Below are positions 12,395 through 25,975 of a DNA stretch of 60,000 nt, piece by piece. Within the stretch, counting starts at the first letter, position 1. Each line of letters begins with the position of its first letter. Made by a program: the position numbers and the translations under genes. The stretch lies in contig NC_134035.1 in NCBI RefSeq assembly GCF_964204645.1, forward strand, positions 1,194,001-1,254,000. Reading direction: 5' to 3'. The DNA is from Tubulanus polymorphus (taxonomy: Eukaryota; Nemertea; Palaeonemertea; Tubulaniformes; Tubulanidae). Below the pieces are notes generated by a model. It was not told where the DNA came from and ran no database searches. It saw nothing but the letters and a program-made list of their open reading frames with translations.

Positions 12395-12804
12395 AACCAG
12401 AAAAGTTGACTCGAATTTAATTGAAATGTAGAAGAAATTGAAGCGCGGTAACCCAGTGCCACTAGCGATCCTGGCGGATTATCGCCGAATCCTCGCTTCC
12501 CACAGTAGCCTTGCCGATATCGCATTTCAAGGTTACGAGAGGTCAAAAGAATCCAGGATTCAAATTCCAACCATAAAACCGGCCCCAGCAACGGTAAAAC
12601 CAAATCTAACCCGGAAGTGTAACAGATCTTAGCCTAATCTGGACATCACTTACTGTCATTAATGTACAATACGATGTTTACATCCGGATTAAGCGGTTTC
12701 ACGTTCGTTTCAAATTGAATCGACGAAAAATACGTGTGGCGCGAGTGAAACATGGCGATCAATTCATATTTGATTGAATTGCTCTTCAAGATGGATCCGT
12801 CTGC
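12395..12804 (-). other. Probable 3' UTR / immediate 3' flank
   Basis: About 400 bp directly after the stop codon on the minus strand with no ORF of note. No AATAAA is seen on the minus strand here; a variant ATTAAA lies at 12416-12421, about 385 bp after the stop, and is only a candidate poly(A) signal. At 12455-12515 there is a decayed, inverted copy of the 73-76 bp repeat found elsewhere in the window. The UTR end is not determined. Confidence 0.5.
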
Positions 12805-13882
12805 TCAGTTCGCCGTCGTCGTGTCGCTGAACCGAGACACGTCCGTGTAGCAACCGTCTAAATCCTCGTACTCGTGCGTGCTCGGGTCCGTGCAGCTACT
12901 GCTCATTGTTGTCGTCGTCGTCGGCGACGGATTCGGCGTTTTCACTTTGTAATTACCGACAATCGAGCCGTTCGTCGATTTACTAGTCTTCATTGCCGCG
13001 GCGATATCGTCGTTAAACACGAATTCATCGTCGGACGACGAAACGTTTAAATTCAAGTTTTTTTCGTAACTACTCGGAATTACTTCGAGGTAACCGAAAT
13101 CTGCGTCCGTTGTTGCCATGGCCGCGTTACTGCCACGTTTCGTTTTATGCAAAGCGTCCAATAATTCGGCGCTACTCGTAAATTTCGGTATCGCCGATGA
13201 CGACTCGACGACGGCGGTCGGGGAATTCCGCGGCGGTAGAGGAAGTTCGCGCCGCGGTACGTCCGGCGATTCCCAACACGCGTGTCTCCGTCTGCGCGGC
13301 GGACGCGGAGCCGTCGCCGATTTATCCAACAGTTCGGAATCGGGCGTCGGAGGAGGCGGAGGTAATCCGCAGTCTTCGAATGAAAAACGCTTTTTTTGAT
13401 CGGCGGCGCCGCTCGGTGTTCTCACCGGCGTAATGCATTTACTATTCGGGAATGTCGTCAAATTACGGAATTCGGAGTCTTGACTGTGGTGGCGCATTTT
13501 ACGCTCGTCGCCGTCGTTACGGAATGACGACGTACGCGACGTCGCTGGTTTACGCGGTAACGTACAAAACGCCGGCTGATCGACGACGACCCGACCCCTG
13601 CGATACGCCGGCGGCGCCTGCGTCGGATGAAGCTTAACGCCGCCTTTCGGAAACAAATAGCCGATCTCGAGGCGTTCCTCGCTGTTGTCGGCGGCGAAGA
13701 CGTCGTCTTCGAGGTCCAAACGCGGATCCATGAATACGTCGTCGGTATCGTCGGTGAATACCTCGTCGTCGAGGTCGTCGGTGTTTATCGGAAGATAGAA
13801 GTTGGAAGACCAGACTCCGGTACGCGGGTAAACTTTATACAAATCTCCGCAGTGATTATACTCATCAGGCAGATTCAAACTA
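12805..13882 (-). CDS. THSD7A: THSD7A-like exon 24 (cytoplasmic tail, stop codon)
   Basis: 1,078 nt terminal coding exon, phase 2 in, acceptor TTTCAG|TAG, stop TGA at 12805-12807. The 358 residues look disordered and signalling-like. They include a highly acidic block (DDEVFTDDTDDVF, DLEDDVF), a WW-domain ligand (PPAY, about 90 residues in), a proline run (LPPPPPTPDSEL), basic-proline RPPRRRR and the SH3-type RELPLPPR. Possible phosphotyrosine sites are YLEV, HEYEDL and CYTDV near the end. Codon use is strongly CG-rich compared with the AT-rich introns. Vertebrate THSD7A has only a few dozen residues after its helix (recalled), so this tail is much longer. No catalytic domain is recognised. 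The TTG near the exon start is not a true start codon; the frame is entered by splicing. Confidence 0.5.
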
Positions 13883-16800
13883 CTGAAATAATGAATAGAA
13901 TAAAATCCTGTATTCGAGTTTAACTAAAGGAACACATAATGACGAGTCGTTTCAACGCATCTACACCACAGTGCGATGTATAAATCTGTGATCCACGAAA
14001 CTAATACATTGCAGCTCTGTGTGTCGATTTGAATATTCTAATTTTTTATTATCTCTATTGGAAGATGGGGGCACTTGTCATATATTAGTTAACTAATGAT
14101 ACATCGCACCGCGGTGTAGACGCACTATAGCTGTATGCCTGTTACAAATACACTGGGGTGGCATTTCCCGAACTTTTTTAATTATCTCTAATATTTTAGG
14201 GCAAGAAATGGCCAGCACTGAAAGAGTTATGGTTATCAAAAGTGTGTGACAATTCAAACTTATTTCCTGGAGTGGAATTCTATCAGGAAAATTGACACAG
14301 TTCAGAAGCCTGCCCTGGGAATGTGGAATTTCATAAGAAAACTTTATAGGGCATAGAGTTTTGTCTACAGGATTTAAAATGCTGCCCTGTGATTGTGGAA
14401 TTTCATCCGAAAACTTTGGTTATTTTATAAGCCTTCATATTTCAAAATCATGCCTGGGCTTTTGATTACTGTGCCTAACACTAAAACAGTGAATGAAATA
14501 CTTCGATGATAGATACATATTTGACGATAATACCGTACATGTTTAACATACACAAGAAATTGAACGATTTGAAAAACATGCCAAAGAAATCCATCACCGA
14601 AGCTTTAAAACTCTGGTCACTTGATCAGTTTTTAATCACTTGATCAGTAACTTGATCAGTTTTTAATCACGCTGGCCAAGGAAGGATGACTAGAGCTTTC
14701 CTTAATAAAGGTTAACCAAAATTAAACTAAGCCTACAACAAAGTATCATTTCATATCGCAAAACAAAACATGTGCCGGAAACAAACTAGCGCTGGTATTC
14801 ATAATCAGTGGATAGTTCTACTTCATGCAATATCAAGTGCATCTAGCACTCAGTGAAACTAGTGACTGATATACAATTGAAACCTGCTTAAATCCGCATC
14901 AGTTTAAACCAAAACGTTTATCTAATTCATGCATCATTTACGGTCCCTGTATGCAGTAGAACGAATTGAATATGACTTTCTGATCCGGATTATGCAGGTT
15001 TTACTAAATATGTTATTGATGAGATAGAAAATGCACACACGACCTTCAAGCAACACTGCACTTTCAACAGTTTGTAAGCACGACTGCGTGAGTAGTAAGA
15101 AAAAGACATTTCAAAGCAATTAGCAACTTAAGTGGTCAAGAAAATGGAGTTTTAAACAAGAAGAGACGTTCGATAATGATTATACTGTAAAAAGTTGAGC
15201 GTAGAAATTATTCGAAAATTCAAAAATTCGTAAAAAATATTTGGCAACTTTTGGAAACTAAGATTGGAATTAGTCTGGAAATTTCTAGATTTTTTCATAG
15301 AAGTACAGTACCGAGGGTATTCGACACAAAACAACGTTTTTCATGTGTCAGTAAAAACGTCTCAACTTTCTTAAAGTCGGAAAAATATTTATAAAAAAAA
15401 CATCGACATGCGACCGACACGAGTAACGTTTAGTAAATTTGTTTACCTGTAGCAAACGTGGCGCTGCTCCAAACATTGGAGCAGAAACCGTGGTTACACA
15501 ATGTCAGTTTCGACCAGGGAAGACCGTAACTTCCATAGGAAGCTTTTGAATTACAAATTATACGTAAAACAATGTATACATTCAAAACATAACATTCTCA
15601 AATATTTTTCTCATCATATTCTCATTGCATTGCAGGCCCTCGAACCCTTAAGCCTCGGACCCTTCATCCCCTCAGACATTCAACGCTAAACCAAATTCTT
15701 CCAATTTGTTGTTGTCTGCTGCTTCACATGTGTTCGGCACTTCACCCGAGATATTTTCGATTGAAAAGGTACTACGATTTTCTTAATTGTATTCAAATTA
15801 TTAGTTAATTAACAATGAAACACTAGCTTGGGATCTAGCACGTGTAATTTGACAACACATGTAGCATCAGCAGTCTCTATATTTCACCTGATGAAGACAT
15901 ATGAGCCCGAAAACGTTTGTCTTAATAAACTATCTTAACTCATTAGAAACAATACACCAAAGTTCACCAGCCCTGTATTATGGTCAAGCAATATCATTTG
16001 AAACTGTTTAGATCTGAAGCATAAACGAGATTTATATTGTTATCGCTTCTATGGATTTTCTATCAGATATTTCATCAGCACACTTTCGAAAATGGATAAT
16101 CTACACTTCAAATAATCGTAAATGTCTGAAGGGATGTAGACTCTTGGCGGCGGATTGATACTTGGATACCAGTAATTCATTCTCAATAATAGGTATTTCA
16201 TACAATATTCTGTGAAACCGTTAGTATATAATAGCATTGTTAGTTTCAGACCGGTGCGCGCTGAGTTAAAGCGAATACTCGCGTCTGCTCACCTATGACG
16301 CGTGCCGCCGTTTTCGACGCGTACGTTGCCGTTTTGACACGCGTTGTTGTTTTTTTCGTGGTCGCGATACTCCGTCGTCGTGTAGCAATGAAGGTCGTTG
16401 TTCATTTTCGACGGACTATGATTGTTGACGTTGTTCGTTCTGCTCGTCTGCGTCGCCGTTAAACTCAAGTGACCGGTGAATCGCCGTCTGCTGAAACAAT
16501 AGCGCACGTTGTTACCGTTAGTTACATTTCTGGCAAGAATTATACAATAGAAAATCTAATGGTGTTCGGGCCTTCTCATTTATCAGGGGGACGCCACTTT
16601 TATTTGCTTTGCTTCCCCCCTGACTATTCCCGGAGATGCACATTGTTTTCCCTGACTCGATCTGCTAAGAATCCAATCAATTAACACAGTTAACACAGTC
16701 AAATACATAAGACGGAAACTGTTTGATTTCACACGCGATCTAGCAATCTCGACAAATTTCTCTTGACTTTTAGCTTTTTTACCGTGACTATTCCCTGACT

Positions 16801-19800
16801 TTTTAAAGAAAAAGAAAATTCCCTGGACCCTGTTCCACAGTTATGAGTTAAGATTTGACTCAGAGTTAACTCTTTGAAAATGAACTTATTTCAACTCAGA
16901 GTTAACATTAACTCTAGACTGTGGAACTGGGTCCTGATTTTCAGATAAGCGGCGCCACCCCGTATTTTTGTAATTTACACTGACCTGCATATAAATATAA
17001 GGGAAAGCACCATCAGCATGATAATTACTATAGATCCGACTGCGATAGCTATCCATATGGCATCTGTAATATCAAATCAATCACAAATCAAAACGTAAAA
17101 TATTCCAGTAATTCAGACAGAAAAACATGCTGCAATAAACACGACTTACTCGATAAACCTTTCGATGCCTGATTTTCACGGGTCAACGCTTGTCTATAGT
17201 TACAGGTAATATCTACAACAAACAAAACCAATCATTGGATATACGTAGATTCATTCAGAACTTTCCACAATTTCCAAATTTTCAAATCTAAATTTACAGA
17301 ACTATACACAGCCATTTCTATAGTTATCGGTTAAGATATGACTCCAGGACCCAGTTCCACAGTTGTGAATCAAGATTTTACTCAGAGTTACATCATTGAA
17401 AACGATCTGATTTTAAGAGTAAACTCAACTCAAACCGGAACTCAAAAACTGGAACCGGATCCAGAGGGTTAAAACATCAGAAATTAACTAATCTTTAGAC
17501 TAGAGTCAAACTGTTGAACTGATTCTCGGGCCAAGTTGCACATTTTGTGACTTAACTCCAAAAGATGTTTTAAATGTTTTTATACATTTCTCAAGTTGTT
17601 AGATCGGCTATAGAACTAAGTTGGTATTAGAATGTCCCCATGGTTTATACTACTACGTACTGTTTAATGGCAACGATCCGTCTTTACACTGACACACTGA
17701 TCTATGTATATCACAGTAAGATTCATTGATCGGACAATGTTGATCTGATAAACATCCCATCTTTGGGTAACAAACACGGCCATCACCTGAAATCATTCAT
17801 ATATATATATATATATATACCAGTGAACTAGGGGTCCAGGAACACCATACCCACTCAAGCAGTTAGACAAATTAAATTATTTCACATGGAATACAACAAA
17901 CTATACGTTAAAACAAAAAGATTACCCTGAAGTTCTACTTTTAGTTGACTTGCTTATCCCCCAAACTTTTCCCTGACATGGAAGTTGATTCCCTGGTTTT
18001 TAGGTTTTTTTTTTTTTAACAAAATTCCCTGACTATTCCATGACTTTTTGAAAGAAAAGAAAATTCCCTGACTTTCCCAGTAAGTAGACACCCTGCCATT
18101 ATATGCAGTATCATCAATCTGGGCAACTGATCGCAATCCCGAGTTTTTTCCATTTTATTCCCGGCATATTCATGAAGTGATATGTTGCCTTAATGCGTAC
18201 ATACCTTCAAAGCCTTGATTACACTGGCATTTACCATAGTGACACTCGGCCTCGCGGGAGCATTCATTGTTACAATTCCAGTTTCCATCTGGACGACGGC
18301 TCCTGCTACAACCACCCGTTACACGTGCGCCACCTATATTTCATTGAAGAAATTTCGGCTTGTCATAAGTTGTTAGATTGGCTATAGAACCAAAATTAGC
18401 TTAGACTGGTTTACAGTTGGTAAATAAGTAATGGAATCTAGATGAGCTTAGACGGGTCTTAAGATTTTAAGATTGGCTTGTAGAATCAAAATGAGCTAAG
18501 ACTGATATTAACTAAGATGGTAGATTAGTTATGAGACCAAGTTGAGCTCAGACTGGACATAAATCTAAGTCTTGGCTGCACACAAGAAATGAAAGCAACG
18601 CGGTTTATGATTTTTATGTTATACCTTGCGTTACGCAATAAATCTCTCTTTCTCCCGGTACGATCCAACCGTCAATAATCCACTGGAATGATGGACATAA
18701 CATATCCACATCGTGACAACTCCTGAAAATCGAATAATAATAAACGAATCACGCGAAATGTTGAGCAAAAAATCAGCGCAGATTCCTAATGTAAGCGATG
18801 ATTCAATACGTACTTGAATTCTTTTAACGCACTCGGACACGCGAGTCCTCCGCGTTCAGCAGGTTTAATGATCGACCTCGTTCGGATTTTGATGCCGGTG
18901 CCGTCTGCGTTGGAGCAGTCACGATAACACGGTCCGAACGGACTCCATTCCGTTACCTGTTCGCGCGATACGAAAATATACACGTTATACAAGAAATGAA
19001 GTGATTTGTTTGGAAACGCGAGTGATTATTAGTCGACGAGATATGTATTTACCATGCAGTCATGCGGACAAGGACTTCCGCAAGGTTGAGTCGTTCTCAG
19101 GTCTAATTTCGATAAATCTATTGATGCTAAATTGCCTTTGCTACCTATAAACATCGAATAAACACCTATAATGACAGTCACATACAGATAGTCCGAACAT
19201 ATGGAAAACCGAAGCTCTCTCGACCTCCGCTACCTCTAACAGCACGCACCAGATGGCGCTCCAGTTAAATGAGTTATGCGTCGCGAAAATCAGTTTATTG
19301 AGAATTTATTTTTTATGAAATTTGAACTAGATTTGATTTCATCAGGATGGCCATTTTCCACCCATTAACAAATTCCCTCATGAGTTTTAATATAAAATTC
19401 CCTGAATAAATCTGAGAAATTTCCAGCAATTCATTCATTTTTCTACTATGAATCATGTACTGATAAAGAAGTGTGGCCAAAAGCATTGTCAGAGTTTTCC
19501 AGGTTTTTTTTACAAAATTATCAAATTCCCTGCAGTTTTCCCCGATTCTTTCAAGACTTTTCCGATTCCCTGAGTTTTCCGGGTCAGTGGTTATCATCCT
19601 GCGAATGATTTCAATACGTAAACTTATATCATCTCCATACCTTTAATTAAACAATGAATGTTTTGTACGGCTACACCGTCGCTACGACGACACTGAACGA
19701 CGCGATGTCGCTCGCCGAAGCCGCACCCGTCTCCTTCGACGTTACACGAACTCCACGGACCTCGATACCACGAGTACGTATATAATACACACGGCTCTAA

Positions 19801-22800
19801 ACCGCACGTCGTTGTCTGCAAAAACAAAGAAGAATTACGCATTAGATATCGATGGAAGAAGTCAAAGAGCACAGGATACAAGCAAGGGGCTGCAGTTGCT
19901 TAAACGTTTGTTAAAGATAACCAGTGGATAAATACCATAGCAACTATGAACTTTCAATTGTCACCATGTCAACTATCCACTGGTTAGCTTTAACCAACTT
20001 TTGAGCAACTGCAGCCCCTGTACTACAGTGGAACCAGGAGCTGATCCAGGGGCAGACTTTGACAGCAGCACATAGAAATGAAAACGGTAACAGGGGTCTG
20101 GAAAATTTAGAAATTCCAGTGTATTGTCATACAATTTCCAATGGCCACTTCTATTCGACTTGCTTTTCCCTCCGGCTATTTCCTGACATGCATGTTGTTT
20201 TCCCTGACTTGATCTGCTAAGTATCCGATCAATTAACACAGTCAAATACGTAAGACTTCGATGGAAACTGATTTTACACGCGATCTCAACATTCTCAATT
20301 TCTCTGACTATTCCCTGACATGCACGTTGTTTTCCCCTAACTGCTAACAATCCAATCAATGAACACAGTCAAATACGTAAGACATAGATGGAAACTGTTT
20401 GATGATATGTGCAATCTAGTAATCTCAACAAATTTCCCTGACTTTTCCCTGATTCCTAGGTAAGTGGCGCCTGTTTTACACTCACCTGTTCGAGTATTTC
20501 CGAACCGGGACACGCGCGTCCGCGTTTGTTCGGATTGCGCGTGATCGATCGACGCCGCGTTTTGAATTTCGTCGGTCCACATCCCGAGCACGTCGTCCAA
20601 CGCGTGTACCGTCCGACGCGGCAATCGACGGCACACGGCGTGTGGCACGACTCGCGCACCGTAATACTGCTTGTGTTACAAAAATATAGAGGCATGAAAA
20701 TACCGGCTTCGCGTACGCACTGTACCGGGCGCATTCTCTGACCTACGTAGTAGAAAAAAATTAATATCAAAATAAAACTTCGAAACCTTCAGAAACTGAT
20801 TCCAGGGTCTGGTTTCGTGAAAAATTTCAGCTTAAAACGGTTTGAATTGTAGACATCGACGAAAACACGAAAAAAATTGAGTTTGACATATTCAATTTTT
20901 GCAATTTTTTACATTTTTCATAGCAACCCCTGTGATTCCGTAGTAACTTGTCCATGAACTTCAGGAGCCACGTACCTCGTCCGCAGTCGTTGTTGCGATT
21001 AAACTGACAACTGCTCCAATCACCGACGACGACCTTGTAGCGATAACACGGACATTCCTCGGACTCGACGAGCGGACCGCACGCGTAACCACCGGGCATC
21101 GGCTCGCGTATCGTCTTTCTCGTACGCATGCGGCGACCGATCTTGTCGTTGCCGCGTTCTGTGCACTGGCATTGTCCGAATTCGGACCACGGTGACTGTA
21201 TACAATTACCTACAGATATAATTAATATGTTTTTCTTCAACACGGATAATTCCATTTCAATATCTTTAAAGACAAGTCAAAGCTAAAGTCTATCATCCAT
21301 TTGTACATCACCATGCGGTGTAGACCCACTGAACGGGTTAAAGAACTCTAGCAAAAAGATGCCAAGAAATTGTTTTCATTATGGAGCTTGAATTACTGAG
21401 TATACTTTCTATCATTTTGTCTATCAAGTGATATTATGTTAAAGTGTATAACATAGCTATATAACACTGAATTATGGTATGGAATATGCTTCCATGGATT
21501 CTATTCTCTAAGATTTCTCATACCTATCTTCTAAGCCGTGCAGCGATCTCAGAAATACTTTCAGACTACAGATATTTGCTTACTAGGCCTACCAGTTATC
21601 TCTAAACTCTAACAGTGTTGAGCAATTGAAAACTTACAATTATCATTCGTAACAATAACTACATATTGACGAAACTTGTCTGTAAGGATAATTACAAATA
21701 AAAGCGAAATAGAAATCACATCCCTCGATAGATGGTAAAGTTTCCTTCCAACAGAGAAGAAGCATTATCATTAAGCATACAAAATAGCGAAACAGTGAAG
21801 CTTTAGGATTATAAAGCGCAAAAAAATCACTATTTAATGATCAAACAAAGTGCGTTAGACAGAACAACAAAACCAAAGAACAGTAAACAGTTAGAAGTAT
21901 CAGTTTATAGTAGAGACTGTTATTAGCTGAATAGATGAATAGTGGCAGAACTCAACAAACATTTCATAAAATTATACATTCGGCACGGATCTGAGTCTAA
22001 AACAGAAACAGAACGCTAGGTCCTGATTTTTCCTGAGTTTAAGCCATAGTCATAAAAAAAGAAATAGTAAAAGAAATCTTTATTTTCATTAGATTTTAGA
22101 TTCTATTTACATTAATTCCATGGATTTCTAATCTAAAATCTAACGAAAATGATTTGATAGTTCTTGTGTTTCTACCACACATTCACCGAGCTACTATCGA
22201 GTACATGTACGTTATAAAGCGCCATCTACGTTAAACTACACTAACAACACTTCACAGCTTACCGCGATGGTTCGTAGTTCTGTCGTTAGGTAACGATGCC
22301 TCGATTGTGGCGGGGAGAGGAGGATTGTTGTCGTTGTTGTTGTTGTTACCTTTGCAGACGACATTACACGATCGTTCGGTCGCGAGTCGCGGCATTCTCT
22401 GCTCGCACAACGACTCGTCGCCGGCCGGACACGTCACTCGACGTCTTTGAACTCCGTCGCCGCATGTCAGTCCGAACTTCACTTTACAAATATCCCACTG
22501 AAATGAAACATCAGAGAAAAGAAATTTAATTCGGAGGATAACAAACAGAGATTCTGTAAATTTGTATAAAACCACACATTTTAGAATATTCGGGTCTCTA
22601 GGTCTCTTCATTGTAACTACACCATAGTGCAGTGTATTAATTAATCAGTGAGTTACTAATACTCAGCACCACGGCGCATCGATTTAAGTATCAATTGGTT
22701 ATAATCTCTATTGAAATGTGGCAGCACCTGTCAAACATAGTGAAATGTAAGTAGCTAAAGATAAATTGTGGTGCAGACAATAAACTGTAGCGGTTTTCCC

Positions 22801-25800
22801 ATCATAAAACACTCAGGGATGATATTTTCTCGAAAATTTTCAATTTACCGCCAGCATCTTAGGGTATGAATTAGTCAGCAATGAAAGGGCTAACAGTTAC
22901 TCAGTATATCATTGAGCATTGATGTTATTTTTAAATTCGATAAGTAAATAGCACCGAATTTTTACGACGGCGTGGATACTTACATCCGTGGTTCTCCACA
23001 GGAAATTCTCGCACGGAATATCTTCGCAGTGCCGCGTATCAACGATCGGTCCACACGGTCGACCGCCGTTCTCTACTGGTATTATCACTAAACGAGTACG
23101 TTTTTGTAGACCTGGAAAAATGAAGAATACACCGAGACTTTCAATTGGATCATTGTACACAAGTCGGGCAGCTCTGACCAACAGCCAGAAATATGGGTAA
23201 AGAGCTAATTTTTGTTACAAAGATTGCACGAGCTTCATACTATGGCATAGTCACACCATGCCATCAGGTTTAAGGATAAACAACTAAACAACTAAAATGA
23301 GTTTTAAACGTTTTTGAAAAGTTTCATGAAACTATGCCAAGGGGTTTGGAAAAAATTCTTATCAACTATAAGACCATCAAACATTGGGCCTATATAACAT
23401 TGTTCCTTCATAGCTGCTGCAATGGTAGATATCTATTTACCTTGGCCACATTTAGCTGAACAACTTTCCCATTGCGACCACGGCGATAGCTGACAATCGC
23501 CGGGACACGGTACGTGACAAGTACGTCGTCTGATCGGCATCGGTAACGTCTGCTGACAGTGGATACTTTGAGTGTATTCGGCGCCATCTATAACGCATGA
23601 TACGGGTCGTGCCTGAACACCCATACCGCACGTAGAATGACCTGAAACACAATTCATAATTCAGTACAATCTTTACGTGCAAATTATGCGAGAAACTGGT
23701 AGAAGCATATGTGGGAAAAGAAACATGGTAGTTAATGTTCACTGCCACCTTGATTCACGCGGTGCTGCCCCCAGTTACAACTACAAGATGTCTCATAGTT
23801 GGCACTAGAGCTATTACATTATTACATAGTCAGCCATTGTGTTCAAATATTAACCAATGCGCATTGAAAATGAATCAGAGTTTGTTCACGTCGCCAGCCA
23901 ATCAGGAACGGTTTCATTCCAACTGCCAGATTGCAAACATCTAACAGTGATTAAAGAAGGATCAGCTATGAGATATCACGTAGAGGCAATGGTGGCCGAA
24001 CCAGTATGAAAAATATATGAAAGTATGGAAGATATCTCGTAGGTCGCAGGGAGAATGTGTTTATGGCATGGTCTGGTTACAGATACTGCATGACTTTTGG
24101 ATAATCTTATAATGATATGGTGACAAATCTTGATAAAACTAAATAATAGGCTTTAAAAAAACCCATTTTTGGACTTAATTCTCAACGAAGCGTCGAACCA
24201 CAAGAATGTTAACGCTGGATCTATTACGAGTGAGCGCCTACCGTCGTTAAGCATACAGCTGCCCCACGTTCCTGTCTGCCATGAATACACCGGACACGGT
24301 TCAACACCGCACTCTAAACGCTCGGTCAGGTCCGTTCGTTTGATGTGCGGACATTGTACTGTAGCGTTGATTCTCGAATCTGTAAAACCGAACGATAGAT
24401 ATATATCAGCGCGGCGTCTTTTATTTGACTTGCTTTATCACTGACGATTCCCAGACATGCACATTGTTTTTTCTCTGACCTCATCAGCCAAAAATCCGAT
24501 CAATTAAAACAGTCAAATATGTAGAACATAGACGGAAACTGTTTGATTTTACACGCGATCTAGCAATCTCAACAAATTTCCCTGACTATTCCCTGACATG
24601 CTCATTGCTTTTCCTCACTTGATCTGCTAAGAATCCGATCAATTAACACAAATATGAAAGACATAGGTGGAAAGTGATTTTCCGTGCCATCTAGCAATCA
24701 CAAATTTACCTGACTTTTCTCGATGTTGAGCTGTTTTAGGCCATTCCCTCCCGGACATCTTTAAAGAAAAGATAATTCCCGAGAATTGTCGCCACTTACC
24801 TAAATTGACGAGCGAACGCGTTCGAATCATGAATCCTGGCGAATCGCCACAACTCTGCGAACAGGGACCGAAGTCGGACCACGGCGACAATACGCAGTCT
24901 CCGGCGCACGGTTTGAAACATCGTCTCTGATTATCGGGAGGAGCTCCGGCCAGTTTCAAACAGTTCGCTAGAAATAGAAATCATCGATGTCGTGCTTATG
25001 ACTTGTTCAGTAGAACATCAAAGTCATTCAAGGGTAAGTTCGTAATATAGGGCCAGCAGAAGCAAGTTGTCCATAATGTGAGCTCTTTGAGACCATAGCT
25101 ATCCTGCATTATATTTCAAAGGGATATAAGCAGAAGTGTTGGTATAATCTTAAGCTATCCTCAACAACATTTCAATTAGGGATAGAAGCAGGTAAAGTAC
25201 GAGTTTTGGAAAAACCTCAAAAAATATCATTGGCAAAATTTTTGGCCCACCTCCGCCAGCCTTGTATTACGACACATTAGACATTCTCACAACGCCATCA
25301 GGTTTGAAGTTGGATGTGGAACGATGTGTCTTACCTGGATCGACTTCTTTTCCGTCGCTGAAGCAAATAACGTCGCGTTTTTGAATTCCGATGCCGCAAC
25401 CGACCAGCGGAACTTTACAGACCTGCCACGGCCGGGAAATCCAATAAAACACCGGACATCGCGGCAAATTGGGACAAATACGATGTTCAGCTTCAGCACC
25501 TAAGAAAACAAATACACAAGTGATTTCTGTTTTGCGAAAGAGAACCTCAGCCGCGATCACACGCAGATGATTTGGCCTGGCACAATCAGGACACGGGCCC
25601 ATGTGAACAGTTGTTCTGGACCAAAAATACCCACGCGATCGCGGTTCTCAAGTTCATCGCCGAGCTTACCATTCTCATCGGTGTTCGGCGGGCACGAGTT
25701 GCCTCCGTGCATCGCGTGAATCATAACCGTTCGCACGCGCATCTGACTGCTTTCTGTACCGCACGATTGGCTACACGCCGACCAATCACTCCACTGTCCC

Positions 25801-25913
25801 ATTACGCAATCCTGCGGCTCGGGAATCCGACACACCTGCGAGTCGGCCGGACGTGTTGTTTCGTCGCAAAGTTTCGTGCCTTCTTTATAACCTGCAAAAC
25901 GATTATATATTTG

Positions 25914-25975
<62 letters not shown>

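Noticed and set aside
13118-13923. Plus-strand frames over exon 24
   Set aside because: Shadows of the CG-rich minus-strand coding exon; no domain.
18601-18992. Alternative donors for exon 17 (GTATTG) and exon 5 (GTACCA)
   Set aside because: They break phase with the following exon, while the chosen donors restore conserved cysteine patterns.
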